A stretch of 60,973 nucleotides of DNA, taken from NCBI GenBank assembly GCA_022703405.1, contig JAKLDT010000004.1:1-60973 (forward strand), written 5' to 3'. Below are positions 17,872 to 26,605 of the stretch, piece after piece. The first letter of the stretch is position 1. Each line of letters begins with the position of its first letter. The notes beneath the pieces were generated by a model, which did not search any database, had not been told where the DNA came from, and worked only from the letters and a program-made list of their open reading frames with translations. A program made the translations under genes and the position numbers. Source of the DNA: Bacteroidota bacterium (lineage in GTDB: Bacteria; Bacteroidota; Bacteroidia; Bacteroidales; VadinHA17).

Positions 17872-19752
17872 TCAGCTCTTTATTGATCCGGCTTTTCTGC
17901 TTTTGTAGGATTCAATTATTGAATTGAGCATCTGCTCTGTCTCGGAAGCCCCTTCACCAAGCAGGAAGCCTATTTTCTGGACCATTTCGAGGTTCTTCTC
18001 AACAACCTCACTTACCCTGTTTATTACTTCTTCTCCCTGCACCTCCGATGAAAATACATCCCTGATTATGGCTCCGCACATCTTGTTCTTTTTTATAGGG
18101 AATATTGAAATGTTGAGCATTCTGTCCTCAAAATGAACATCCTTGCTTACCACCGGCTCATCTTCCTTTATAACAAAGGTGAACATGTTGTAAACATTGT
18201 AGGGAATGAGAGTTTTTATATCAGCGCCTGCAAGGCCGGGAATTATGTCGGCAATTGTCCTTGCATCCTCTCCGATTGTGTTAATGAAGCTCTGGTTTGA
18301 ATGGAGAATCTTCAGGTTATTGTCAACAATTACAACTCCTGTCGGAAGTTTCTCAAGCATATTGTTCATCATATCCGAAGCGCTCTGGGCAATCTCTTTT
18401 TCCTTTCTTGCCAGTTCTTCCGACTCCTTGAGGGCCTTTTTTGTTTCTGCAAGCTTCTTGTTGGTCTGCCTGAGAGTTTCTATATATTCCTGCTTATTTC
18501 TGAGGTTGAATGTATGGCACATTTCAGGTATTGCAAGTCCTTTTGCAACAGTTGAAGCAAATTCATGACATGACAAGTAGCCACAGGCTCCGCAGTTTAC
18601 CTCATCATTCGGATCATCCTTGCCGACAATTTTCATTACCTCCATTATTGCCTCCTCGGGTGGCTCGGGAATACGGTGGTCATCATTTATGAAGCTGCGT
18701 GTAAAATCAAGTTTAGACCATTTTTCGATATCCTTTTTCCACTGATCCTTATCGATCATGGCCGATCTTTTCTCGGCATATTTCCTTACAAGGGCCCTTC
18801 TCTTGAATCTTTCCTTATGCTGCTGCATTGCAGGACCCAGAAGGCAGCCATGACAGAAAAACAGGTTAAAATGGTGCTTTATTGTATCGATATACTTATC
18901 GAAATCATTTACAGCCTCAAGAATATCCTCCTTGCCTGATGCCGTTATAATGCTGCTCGATACCATATCGCGCTTGATGCCGGCAGCCTGAATTATTCCA
19001 GGAGGCAGCGGATACAAGGCTCCGAGGTTGCCGTGTGGTGGATCAAAGTCAGACAGTTTCACAAGTCTTTCCTGTATGCTGAATTCATCAAACATCCTCC
19101 TTAACTCCACGAAAGTCAGTACAGCCTCAATCAGCGACCCGTTCCTGTACTGGAGAACCTCATCCTTGGCATCAATGCAGGGACCCATGTGTACTATTGC
19201 TGCGTCGTCGCCATATAATTCCCTGACTACCATTGCAGTAGCCACCATTGGTGATACCAGGGGTGCAAGGTTCGGGATCATCTCAGGGTGAAATTTCTCG
19301 ATGAGCTTAACAATTGCCGGGCAGTTGGCGGTTATAAGGTATTTGCCTTCAGCCCTGGAGAATAGCTTCGCATAGGCCTGGGCAATAAGATCGACACCGA
19401 ATGACACTTCATGTACATATGTGAATCCCAGGGAACGGATCATTGCCACAAATTTCCTGTAATCAGTTATGTCTTCAAATTCCGATGAGATGCTGGGATC
19501 AACAATTGCTGCCGTGGGCCTTCCGGATTTAAGCAACGCTTTTACATTGTCAATTGAATCCCTGAATTCAATTGCATGAGGTGAACAGGAAACATAACAT
19601 AAACCACAACCGATGCATCTTTCCGGGATTATGAAGGGATGGGCCCTCTGTGGTTTTACCTCAATAGCATTTACCGGACATACCCTCACGCATGAATAGG
19701 AGTTCCTGCATTTGGAGTCGTTTATATATAGAACAGGCTTATTTTCTGTCAT
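17872..19752 (-). CDS. Sensory-type [FeFe]-hydrogenase homologue with PAS domain
   Basis: A 626-residue soluble protein: two ferredoxin motifs (15-60), an [FeFe]-hydrogenase H-domain (about 75-330), an FeS motif CGACGYLSC with a later Cys412 (387-412), a coiled coil (420-460) and a PAS domain (about 465-570). Candidate H-cluster cysteines are C144 (TANCPA), C192 (MGPC), C300 and C303 (CHGC). The proton-relay Cys position is Asn143. In the first ferredoxin motif the second ligand is Ser18 (C15, S18, C21, C25), which may give a modified cluster. This is the layout of group C putative H2 sensors. The last gene of its operon is a SpoIIE phosphatase, its likely output. Confidence 0.9.
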   Translation of the reverse strand: MTENKPVLYINDSKCRNSYSCVRVCPVNAIEVKPQRAHPFIIPERCIGCGLCYVSCSPHAIEFRDSIDNVKALLKSGRPTAAIVDPSISSEFEDITDYRKFVAMIRSLGFTYVHEVSFGVDLIAQAYAKLFSRAEGKYLITANCPAIVKLIEKFHPEMIPNLAPLVSPMVATAMVVRELYGDDAAIVHMGPCIDAKDEVLQYRNGSLIEAVLTFVELRRMFDEFSIQERLVKLSDFDPPHGNLGALYPLPPGIIQAAGIKRDMVSSSIITASGKEDILEAVNDFDKYIDTIKHHFNLFFCHGCLLGPAMQQHKERFKRRALVRKYAEKRSAMIDKDQWKKDIEKWSKLDFTRSFINDDHRIPEPPEEAIMEVMKIVGKDDPNDEVNCGACGYLSCHEFASTVAKGLAIPEMCHTFNLRNKQEYIETLRQTNKKLAETKKALKESEELARKEKEIAQSASDMMNNMLEKLPTGVVIVDNNLKILHSNQSFINTIGEDARTIADIIPGLAGADIKTLIPYNVYNMFTFVIKEDEPVVSKDVHFEDRMLNISIFPIKKNKMCGAIIRDVFSSEVQGEEVINRVSEVVEKNLEMVQKIGFLLGEGASETEQMLNSIIESYKSRKAGSIKS

Positions 19753-19769
19753 ACTTTTTCAGTTTCAGG

Positions 19770-20024
19770 TTAGAGAAATCTGGAAAGTTCCTTTTCAAGT
19801 ATCCCTTCAATCCTTGCAATTGTCACACCTTCAATTGTAAGTCCGTTTATTGTGAGGTTTGGACCCTTGCTGCAAAGCCCCATACACCTTGCACCCTTGA
19901 ATACTACCTTGTCATCGAGATGGTTTTTCCTGAGGTATTCCTTTATGAAATTAACAACTTCTTTATTACCTCTTGAAAAACAGGAACTTCCAAGACAAAT
20001 CTGCATTTCTATCCTTTGTGGCAT
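19770..20024 (-). CDS. Small thioredoxin-like [2Fe-2S] ferredoxin
   Basis: An 84-residue protein with the thioredoxin-fold ferredoxin pattern: C10-x4-C15 and C47-x3-C51 (CLGSSC and CMGLC), as in the C-terminal half of NuoE/HydC. The frame stays open to 20192, but the preceding 56 residues are Leu/Ile/Lys-rich with no family match, and the ATG at 20024 (MPQRIEMQICLG) sits sensibly below a promoter. It lies 17 bp upstream of the sensory hydrogenase and probably passes electrons to or from it. Confidence 0.85.
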   Translation of the reverse strand: MPQRIEMQICLGSSCFSRGNKEVVNFIKEYLRKNHLDDKVVFKGARCMGLCSKGPNLTINGLTIEGVTIARIEGILEKELSRFL

Positions 20025-20051
20025 TGTCTGTTCATAAAAAAACAACAACTT

Positions 20052-20083
20052 CAAAGATAGTAATATTTTAAAAGCTCTGTAAA
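20052..20083 (-). promoter_or_regulatory. Candidate promoter of the sensory hydrogenase operon
   Basis: On the minus strand TATCTTTG (20059-20052) matches the Bacteroidota -7 consensus TAnnTTTG. A TTTA (20083-20080) lies 20 bp upstream in place of the -33 TTTG. Transcription would start near 20045, about 20 bases before the ferredoxin ATG at 20024. Confidence 0.5.
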
Positions 20084-20245
20084 TGAGTTTTATGCTAAAA
20101 ATGATCTCCGTTTCCTGCTTTCCGGGAACAGAAAAGCCAAATTCCTTTTTGAGCAGAATGATTATTTGTATATACTTTGCTATATAAAGCACAGAAATAC
20201 AGCACTATATGCAATATTTTACAAACTTGATTTTTATCATATTTT

Positions 20246-20265
20246 ATTGTTAATAAAATAACAAT
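20246..20265. promoter_or_regulatory. Probable Rex operator upstream of hydC
   Basis: A 20-bp palindrome, ATTGTTAATAAAATAACAAT, with perfect 7-bp arms (ATTGTTA/TAACAAT). It closely matches the Rex type TTGTTAA-n4-TTAACAA. A further TAACAAT half-site lies at 20276-20282. It sits just upstream of the hydC -7 box, where a bound repressor would block transcription, and a rex gene lies 8 kb downstream in the same island. The 305-bp gap 20025-20329 between the divergent operons otherwise holds only the promoters. Confidence 0.7.
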
Positions 20266-20291
20266 GTTTATTTAGTAACAATAATATAAGT

Positions 20292-20299
20292 TATATTTG
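20292..20299 (+). promoter_or_regulatory. -7 box of the hydCBA operon
   Basis: TATATTTG matches TAnnTTTG and lies 30 bp upstream of the hydC ATG. The -33 region is only a weak T-rich match (TTTATTTAG), as might be expected for a promoter overlapped by a regulator site. Confidence 0.5.
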
Positions 20300-20329
20300 T
20301 ATAGAAATATCAGTTAATCAGAAAGGATT

Positions 20330-20800
20330 ATGGGGACAGAACTGGACTTGATCCTTAAGAAGTACAAACCTGGCAAAAGGGAAGACCTGATACCAATGCT
20401 TCAGGAGGTGCAGGAACATATAGGATTTCTCTCCGAAGAAGCTGTTGTCAAAATCGGAAACTATCTGGGACTCAGTACAACAAAAATTTACGGCCTGGCT
20501 ACCTTTTATGACCGCTTCCGTTTTTATCCTGCAGGTAAGATTAAAATACTTGTTTGTAATGGTACTTCATGCTTCCTTAATGGTTCACAATCAATAATTA
20601 ATAAGCTTAAGGAGGAAACCGGGATTCAGCCGGGATTTACTACCCGGGATGGTAATTTCAGCTATGAAATTGTTTCATGCATGGGAGGCTGCCAGAATGG
20701 TCCCTTAATAAAAGTCAATGGTGAATATCATACTCATATAAGTGCATCACAGCTGCCAGAACTGCTGAAAAAGCTTAAATATGTACTTGAGAATGACTAA
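20330..20800 (+). CDS. hydC: HydC/NuoE-like [2Fe-2S] subunit
   Basis: A 156-residue NuoE-family protein with a helical N-terminal domain and a thioredoxin-like domain that binds one [2Fe-2S] cluster through C76, C81, C117 and C121 (CNGTSC and CMGGC). In trimeric hydrogenases this subunit (HydC) works beside the flavin subunit HydB. First gene of a five-promoter-distance-tight operon (spacing 12 bp to hydB, then 4 bp and 12 bp). The Rex-like site upstream suggests control by NADH/NAD+ ratio. Confidence 0.93.
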   Translation: MGTELDLILKKYKPGKREDLIPMLQEVQEHIGFLSEEAVVKIGNYLGLSTTKIYGLATFYDRFRFYPAGKIKILVCNGTSCFLNGSQSIINKLKEETGIQPGFTTRDGNFSYEIVSCMGGCQNGPLIKVNGEYHTHISASQLPELLKKLKYVLEND

Positions 20801-20812
20801 TGTGGAATCAAT

Positions 20813-22753
20813 ATGATGACTGAGGAGACAAAATCATTCCTTATAACCAGGGTTCTGCTTTCAGAATCTGACGTTCTCCCGGCTTCTGCCGAAAAGGTAT
20901 TGCAGCAGATACGCAGGGAAAAACCTGATAACCCGGTTATCTACATGTCATCGGGTACAAGCAGCATAATAGCAGGTTCTGAAAAGACTGCAGTTGCCAT
21001 AAAAGCCTATATAGACGAAAATGGCCTCGCTGCCGACTTTATTAAGGTTGGCTGTACCGGACCTGCAAACTTCGAACCTCTTGTCTGTGTGCATATTCCC
21101 GGTAAGAATAAATTGTTTTTCAGGAACATAACCGAGGAGAAAGTATCAACACTGCTTGACGGTGTCTTTCATAATGACATAAGTGAAGAGGATCTGGCGG
21201 GGCAGTCGGGAACAAAGGGATTTGAACTCTGGTCAGGCATTCCCTTCATTGAAGACCTTCCCTTCTTTGCCCGGCAGAAAAGAATCATACTTGGAAACTG
21301 CGGCTGCTATGATCCTGAAAGCATTGAGGAATATATTGCAAGGGGCGGATACAGGTCGTTTGTGAAAGCTATAAGAAATTACACCTTCGAGGAAGTTTGC
21401 GATATTGTTGAGCGTAGCGGACTCAGGGGAAGAAGTGGTGGTGGGTACCTTACAGGTCTGAAATGGAAACATGCCCTTAATACAACTTCAAACGCTAGGT
21501 ACCTGATATGCAATGCCAAGGAGAGCGATCCGGGCGCCTTCACTGACCGTACAATCCTTGAAAGTGATCCTCACAGGTTGCTTGAAGGCATAGCCATAGC
21601 CTCTTATGCAATCGGAGCTTCAAATGCCATAATATTCATGCGCTCCGGATCATTGCATGCTCAGGCAAGGCTTCAGAATGCAATTGACAGTGCGAGGGAA
21701 TTCGGACTTATAGGGCACAACATATTTTCAAGCGGGTATAACCTCGACGTTATTATCAGAATTGAGCCCGGGGCTTTTGTCTGTGGAGAGGAAACGGCGC
21801 TGATAAATACTCTCGAGGGAAAAAGGGGAATGCCAAAGCTTAAACCTCCATACCCGACAAGTTCGGGCCTTTTCGGCAAACCTACTGTCATAAATAATGT
21901 TGAAACCCTGATGAACGTCCCGGTAATTATGCAGAATGGCCCGGAGTGGTTCAGGAAAACAGGCACAGAGAACAGCCCGGGTACAAAAGTGTTTGCAATA
22001 GCAGGCAAAGGGAGAATGACCGGTGTGGTAGAGGTGGAAATGGGTACTTCTGTAAAGCAGATTATTGATGACATTGCCGACGGGATAAGGGAAGGCAGGG
22101 AGTTCAAGGCAGTACATCTCGGAGGCGCCTCGGGATCATTCATTACAAAGGAAAACCTTGATTTAACAATTGACTATGAAGTCCTTAGAGAAAGAGGCAT
22201 AGGGATGGGGGCAGGCGGCTTTGTTATAATCGATGAAAACACCTGCATGGTCGATCTTGTGAGATATTACATGGAATTCATAAGGAATGAGAGCTGCGGG
22301 AAATGCATTCCATGTCGCGAAGGTACCGGCAGAATGCTTGAAATACTTGAAAGCGTGATACGGAAGCCTCTTAATGAGGAAGCCGGTACAACACTCGAGA
22401 GGTTCAAGGGTGTGATGCAGCTTGAAACAATTGCAACCGTCATGAAGGATGCTTCACTCTGCGGACTTGGTCAGACTGCACCTAATCCCTTCATCAGCGC
22501 CCTGAATAATTTCCGTGATGAATTTGAGGAACATATCTTCGACCGCAAATGCAGGGCAAATATCTGCAGAGGTCTCAGAACCTTTTCAATAGACGTTGAT
22601 AAGTGCACAGGATGCACAGCGTGTGCTGCAAAATGTCCTGTTAATGCAATCTATGGCACCCGGCTTCAGCCCTTCTTTATTGTTGAGGATAAGTGCATAG
22701 GTTGCGGTGTATGCTATGATATCTGCAAGTTCAGTGCAATAAATGTAAAATAG
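20813..22753 (+). CDS. hydB: HydB/NuoF-like flavoprotein subunit with degenerate N-terminal cluster
   Basis: A 646-residue NAD(P)H- and FMN-binding subunit. Order seen: thioredoxin-like domain (40-130), NuoF core with GRSGGGYLTGLKW and GAFVCGEETALINTLEGKRG, the N3-type [4Fe-4S] motif SCGKCIPC with a later LCGLGQ cysteine, and two C-terminal ferredoxin motifs (CTGCTACAAKCP and CIGCGVCYDIC). Oddities: the N-terminal [2Fe-2S] ligands are mostly gone (Ser46, Ser51, Cys81, Ala85 where four Cys are expected), and the nucleotide-site motif NADEGDPG reads NAKESDPG. Length matches HydB of trimeric hydrogenases. It should still oxidise or reduce pyridine nucleotide. Start may be either of two adjacent ATGs. 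Confidence 0.92.
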   Translation: MMTEETKSFLITRVLLSESDVLPASAEKVLQQIRREKPDNPVIYMSSGTSSIIAGSEKTAVAIKAYIDENGLAADFIKVGCTGPANFEPLVCVHIPGKNKLFFRNITEEKVSTLLDGVFHNDISEEDLAGQSGTKGFELWSGIPFIEDLPFFARQKRIILGNCGCYDPESIEEYIARGGYRSFVKAIRNYTFEEVCDIVERSGLRGRSGGGYLTGLKWKHALNTTSNARYLICNAKESDPGAFTDRTILESDPHRLLEGIAIASYAIGASNAIIFMRSGSLHAQARLQNAIDSAREFGLIGHNIFSSGYNLDVIIRIEPGAFVCGEETALINTLEGKRGMPKLKPPYPTSSGLFGKPTVINNVETLMNVPVIMQNGPEWFRKTGTENSPGTKVFAIAGKGRMTGVVEVEMGTSVKQIIDDIADGIREGREFKAVHLGGASGSFITKENLDLTIDYEVLRERGIGMGAGGFVIIDENTCMVDLVRYYMEFIRNESCGKCIPCREGTGRMLEILESVIRKPLNEEAGTTLERFKGVMQLETIATVMKDASLCGLGQTAPNPFISALNNFRDEFEEHIFDRKCRANICRGLRTFSIDVDKCTGCTACAAKCPVNAIYGTRLQPFFIVEDKCIGCGVCYDICKFSAINVK

Positions 22754-22757
22754 TACC

Positions 22758-24479
22758 ATGCTTTTCACTATACAGGTCAATAACAGGAAAATAAAAGCGG
22801 AGAAGGGAGAAACTATCCTCTCCGCCCTTAACAGGAACGGAATCATTATTCCGACTCTCTGCCGGATGAAGGATTTTACTCCCACCGGAGCCTGCAGGAT
22901 GTGCGTGGTTGAAGTGGAAGGCCGTGACAGGCTTGTTACTGCCTGTTCCCAGCCTGTTGAGGAATGGATGAAGATTCATACTCATTCACCAAGGGTTATC
23001 CAGGCCAGGAAAACCATAGTTGAACTGCTGCTCTCAAATCATCCTGATGATTGCCTTTACTGTGAACGAAACCTGAACTGTGAACTGCAGGACCTCTCTG
23101 AAGAGCTCAATATCCGGGAAAGAAGAATTAAGGGAAGGAAAATAAAACCACGCCTCGATCAGTCAAGCCCAGCCATTGTAAGGGAACTCTCAAAATGCAT
23201 TCTCTGTGGAAGGTGTGTAAGGGTGTGTGAGGAGGTGATAACTGCCAACACTCTTGATTTTATCAAAAGAGGAAGGAACACTCACATCGGCACATCAATG
23301 GACAGGGATTTCAACTTTTCAAGCTGCATCCATTGCGGACAGTGCCTTCTGCATTGCCCGACAGGCGCATTACATGAAAAACATAATATTAATGAATTGC
23401 AGGAATACCTTAACAAGACGGAACTTATTAAGGCTATTCAGTATTCACCTCTTGTTACTGTCGGACTGGCAGATGAGCTGGGACTCCGTTATAACAAGGA
23501 CACCGACAGGATATTAAACGCGATACTCAGGAAAATAGGCTTCGACATGGTGTTCACTATGGGCACCGGAACCGATGTTTACATAACAGAGGTTACAAAT
23601 CAGCTTATATCAAAACTTGAAAACGGTACTGACACACCTCTTTTCCTCTCAGCATGCCCTGCCTGGGTAAAATACTGTGAACAATTTCTTACACCCTGGA
23701 TACCACGACTTTCAAATGTCAAGTCGGCCCAGCAGATAACAGGCGTTCTGATAAAGACTGTTGTTGCTGAACGCCATAAGGTGAAGCCTGAAAATATTTA
23801 TTCCGTGTCTGCAACACCTTGTCTTGCAATGAAGTTTGAAGCCAGGCGTGACGGTATGATGCGAAAGGGTATAAGTGACGTCGATGCTGTTCTTACTGTC
23901 AGGGAACTGGCCCGGCTTATACGTCTGTACGGTATTGATACCTCGAATGTTGAACCTGAACCTGCTGATGAACCGCTTGCAGGAAGAAGTTCCTCAGCTT
24001 TTCTATCAGAGGTTTCCGGTGGACTCACAGAAGGAATCCTGAGATTGCTTCACTTTCAGTTGCTTAAGAAAGAAGCTGATAAACAGCAATTTAAAAAGAT
24101 ACGACAAGCCGGTTCCTTCAGGGAAATATCAATGACTATTGATAAATTTACAGTTAATGCAGCTGTAATTGATGGTCTTACAGGTATCGAAAAGTACAAG
24201 TCAGCCATTTCTGCAGGGAAGTCTTATGATCTTGTTGAAGTGATGACCTGTCCGGGGGGCTGTGTTCATGGAGCAGGTCTGTCCTCAAGCACTTCAAGGG
24301 ACGATATAAAAAGCAGGGCAAAGCTTGTTTACCAGGCTGACGATTCAGAACCTGTTAACCTTCCCTGCCGTTCGCCGCACCTGATAAACCTCTATGATAA
24401 AATACTAAAAGACGATCCTGAATTATCTGACAAAAAGATTTTTTTCACTCATTTTGAAAAGCGCAACGTATTACTCTGA
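22758..24479 (+). CDS. hydA: HydA-like [FeFe]-hydrogenase subunit with altered active-site pocket
   Basis: A 573-residue subunit with a plant-type [2Fe-2S] domain (C35, C46, C49, C63), a His-ligated cluster motif (HPDDCLYC...C, 95-108), two [4Fe-4S] motifs (147-157, 190-200) and an H-domain (about 225-520). All four cysteines that hold the H-cluster are kept (C300, C355, C498, C502). Three pocket residues differ from the usual TSCCP and MPCxxKK motifs: Ala299 replaces the proton-relay Cys (LSACPAW), Thr353 replaces Met and Met358 replaces Lys (TPCLAMK). The same Cys-to-Ala change is known from putative sensory hydrogenases, so H2 turnover may be slow or absent. The C-terminal [2Fe-2S] domain of Thermotoga HydA is missing. 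Directly follows hydB. Confidence 0.9.
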   Translation: MLFTIQVNNRKIKAEKGETILSALNRNGIIIPTLCRMKDFTPTGACRMCVVEVEGRDRLVTACSQPVEEWMKIHTHSPRVIQARKTIVELLLSNHPDDCLYCERNLNCELQDLSEELNIRERRIKGRKIKPRLDQSSPAIVRELSKCILCGRCVRVCEEVITANTLDFIKRGRNTHIGTSMDRDFNFSSCIHCGQCLLHCPTGALHEKHNINELQEYLNKTELIKAIQYSPLVTVGLADELGLRYNKDTDRILNAILRKIGFDMVFTMGTGTDVYITEVTNQLISKLENGTDTPLFLSACPAWVKYCEQFLTPWIPRLSNVKSAQQITGVLIKTVVAERHKVKPENIYSVSATPCLAMKFEARRDGMMRKGISDVDAVLTVRELARLIRLYGIDTSNVEPEPADEPLAGRSSSAFLSEVSGGLTEGILRLLHFQLLKKEADKQQFKKIRQAGSFREISMTIDKFTVNAAVIDGLTGIEKYKSAISAGKSYDLVEVMTCPGGCVHGAGLSSSTSRDDIKSRAKLVYQADDSEPVNLPCRSPHLINLYDKILKDDPELSDKKIFFTHFEKRNVLL

Positions 24480-24491
24480 AACATACATCCA

Positions 24492-26453
24492 ATGCTGGTT
24501 TATACAATAAAGGAGCTTTGCAGAACTTGCTATACATGCGTCAGGGAATGCCCGGCAAAGGCTATCAGGATTGTCGGAGGCCAGGCAGAGGTAATTGATG
24601 AAAGGTGCATAATCTGCGGTAACTGCACTAAGGTATGCAGCCAGGGTGCAAAGGTCTTCCTGAATACTTCCGACAGGGTTAAAAAGTTTCTTGACGGGAA
24701 AGAAGATGTTGCTGCAATTGTAGCTCCAAGTTTTCCGGCTGAGTTCTCCGAGCTGAAAGATCATAAAATGCTCGTAGGCATGATAAAGTCACTTGGTTTC
24801 AGATATGTAGCCGAGGTATCTTTTGGCGCTGACCTTGTTGCTGAAAAATTCAGAAAGCTGATAGAGGAGAACAAGAACTATTATATATCATCTGATTGCC
24901 CGTCAATAGTGAATTATGTGAAACACTATCATCCCGATCTTACTGACAGGCTTGCTCCGATAGTATCGCCAATGGTGGCAATGTCGAGGGTAATGCATGA
25001 GAAGCACGGGAAAGAGCTTAAGGTTGTGTTCATTGGTCCCTGTGTTGCCAAGAAGGCTGAGAGCAATGAGATAGACGAGGCAATAACCTTCACTGAGCTC
25101 AGGGAGTTACTTGCTGAACGGAACATTACTGTTGAAAATGCCTCAGCCTGTGAATTTGATGAGCCACTGGGAGGCAGGGGAGCAATATTCCCTGTCACTA
25201 GAGGCCTTCTTCAGACAGCCAACATTAATGATGACGCTGTTACAGGCAACATTATTGCCGCAGAAGGACGCATTGATTTTCAGAGCGCCCTGAAGGAAAT
25301 GGAAGCAGGCCTTATAAAAGACCAGCACATGGAACTTCTTTGCTGTGAGGGATGTATAATGGGACCCGGGCTTTCGAAAAACGGGAAACAGTACAATCGC
25401 AGGGCTCTTGTAAGCAGCTATGCCTCAGGGAAAATGAAAAATCTTGATACTGAGAGCTGGAAGATGGCCCTGGATAAATATAGTGAGCTGGACCTGAGCT
25501 GCAACCACCGTGCTGAAGAAGCGGGTATTGAGGAACTCCAGGAAGCGGATGTCGAGGATATACTTGCCCGGATAGGGAAAAAGGCAAAAAAGGATCAGCT
25601 GAACTGTGGTGCCTGCGGTTATGAGACTTGTGTGGAACATGCAATTGCAATAAAAAGAGGTATTGCCGAGGTGGAAATGTGCCTTCCATATACTATTGAA
25701 AAACTGCATAAGTCGGTTAAGGAGCTGGCACTGTCGAATGAGAAACTCTCCTCAATGCGGCAGGCCCTGAAACAATCTGAAAAGCTTGCTCACATGGGGC
25801 AGCTCTCAGCGGGGATAGCCCATGAGCTGAATAATCCTCTCGGAGTGGTTATTATGTACTCAAATATACTTCTTGAGGAGGCAAAAGACGGAGATCCTGT
25901 CCGGGAGGACCTTAAACTGATTGTCGATCAGGCAGGAAGATGCAAGACTATTGTTGCAGGTCTTCTCAACTTTGCCCGTAAAAACCAGGTGAATCATCAG
26001 CTCGTAAATATTAAGGAGCTTGTAAAGAACAGTCTTGAAGGTGTAATTGTTCCCAGGAGTGTAAAGATTTCTGTATCAGACAATACAACAAATCCAGAAG
26101 CCCTTCTCGATCATGAACAGATGATGCAGGTTATTACAAACCTTGTTAAGAATGCCATTGATGCAATGCCTGCGGGAGGATCAATAAACATCAGCCTTGA
26201 AGATACTCTCAGTGATGTAGTTATTGTTATAAGTGATTCAGGAACAGGTATTAAGGAAGAAGACAGGGCTAAGATATTTGAGCCTTTCTTTACCACAAAG
26301 AGCATCGGTCATGGTACGGGGCTTGGATTGGCTACTGCCTACGGAATTGTTAAAATGCATAAGGGGCAGATAACTGCTGAGTCGAATGATAATCCTGCAA
26401 ACGGTCCCACAGGGACAGCCTTCAGGATTGTGCTTCCCAGGGGAAGAGGGTAG
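24492..26453 (+). CDS. Sensory-type [FeFe]-hydrogenase fused to a histidine kinase
   Basis: A 653-residue soluble protein: two ferredoxin motifs (10-49, complete), H-domain (about 65-310), FeS motif CGACGYETC with Cys397 (372-397), coiled coil, HisKA with His444 in HELNNP, and a HATPase domain (NLVKNAID, DSGTGI, GHGTGLGLAT). Candidate H-cluster ligands are C136 (SSDCPS), C184 (IGPCVAKK), C285 and C288 (CEGC). The pocket Lys187 is kept, but Asp135 occupies the proton-relay Cys position. It follows hydA by 12 bp, so it should be made together with the HydABC complex, and the receiver genes downstream are its likely partners. The design suggests conversion of H2 or redox state into phosphorylation. 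Confidence 0.92.
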   Translation: MLVYTIKELCRTCYTCVRECPAKAIRIVGGQAEVIDERCIICGNCTKVCSQGAKVFLNTSDRVKKFLDGKEDVAAIVAPSFPAEFSELKDHKMLVGMIKSLGFRYVAEVSFGADLVAEKFRKLIEENKNYYISSDCPSIVNYVKHYHPDLTDRLAPIVSPMVAMSRVMHEKHGKELKVVFIGPCVAKKAESNEIDEAITFTELRELLAERNITVENASACEFDEPLGGRGAIFPVTRGLLQTANINDDAVTGNIIAAEGRIDFQSALKEMEAGLIKDQHMELLCCEGCIMGPGLSKNGKQYNRRALVSSYASGKMKNLDTESWKMALDKYSELDLSCNHRAEEAGIEELQEADVEDILARIGKKAKKDQLNCGACGYETCVEHAIAIKRGIAEVEMCLPYTIEKLHKSVKELALSNEKLSSMRQALKQSEKLAHMGQLSAGIAHELNNPLGVVIMYSNILLEEAKDGDPVREDLKLIVDQAGRCKTIVAGLLNFARKNQVNHQLVNIKELVKNSLEGVIVPRSVKISVSDNTTNPEALLDHEQMMQVITNLVKNAIDAMPAGGSINISLEDTLSDVVIVISDSGTGIKEEDRAKIFEPFFTTKSIGHGTGLGLATAYGIVKMHKGQITAESNDNPANGPTGTAFRIVLPRGRG

Positions 26454-26454
26454 G

Positions 26455-26490
<36 letters not shown>

Positions 26491-26605
26491 GTGATATAGA
26501 GGATATGTATTAATTGTCTGAAAGTGACTGTGAAAAAAGTAACAATAAATCATATTTATCATAAAAAATGTTAATATTCTGGAAATTGTTGAAATTTGTG
26601 GAGAG

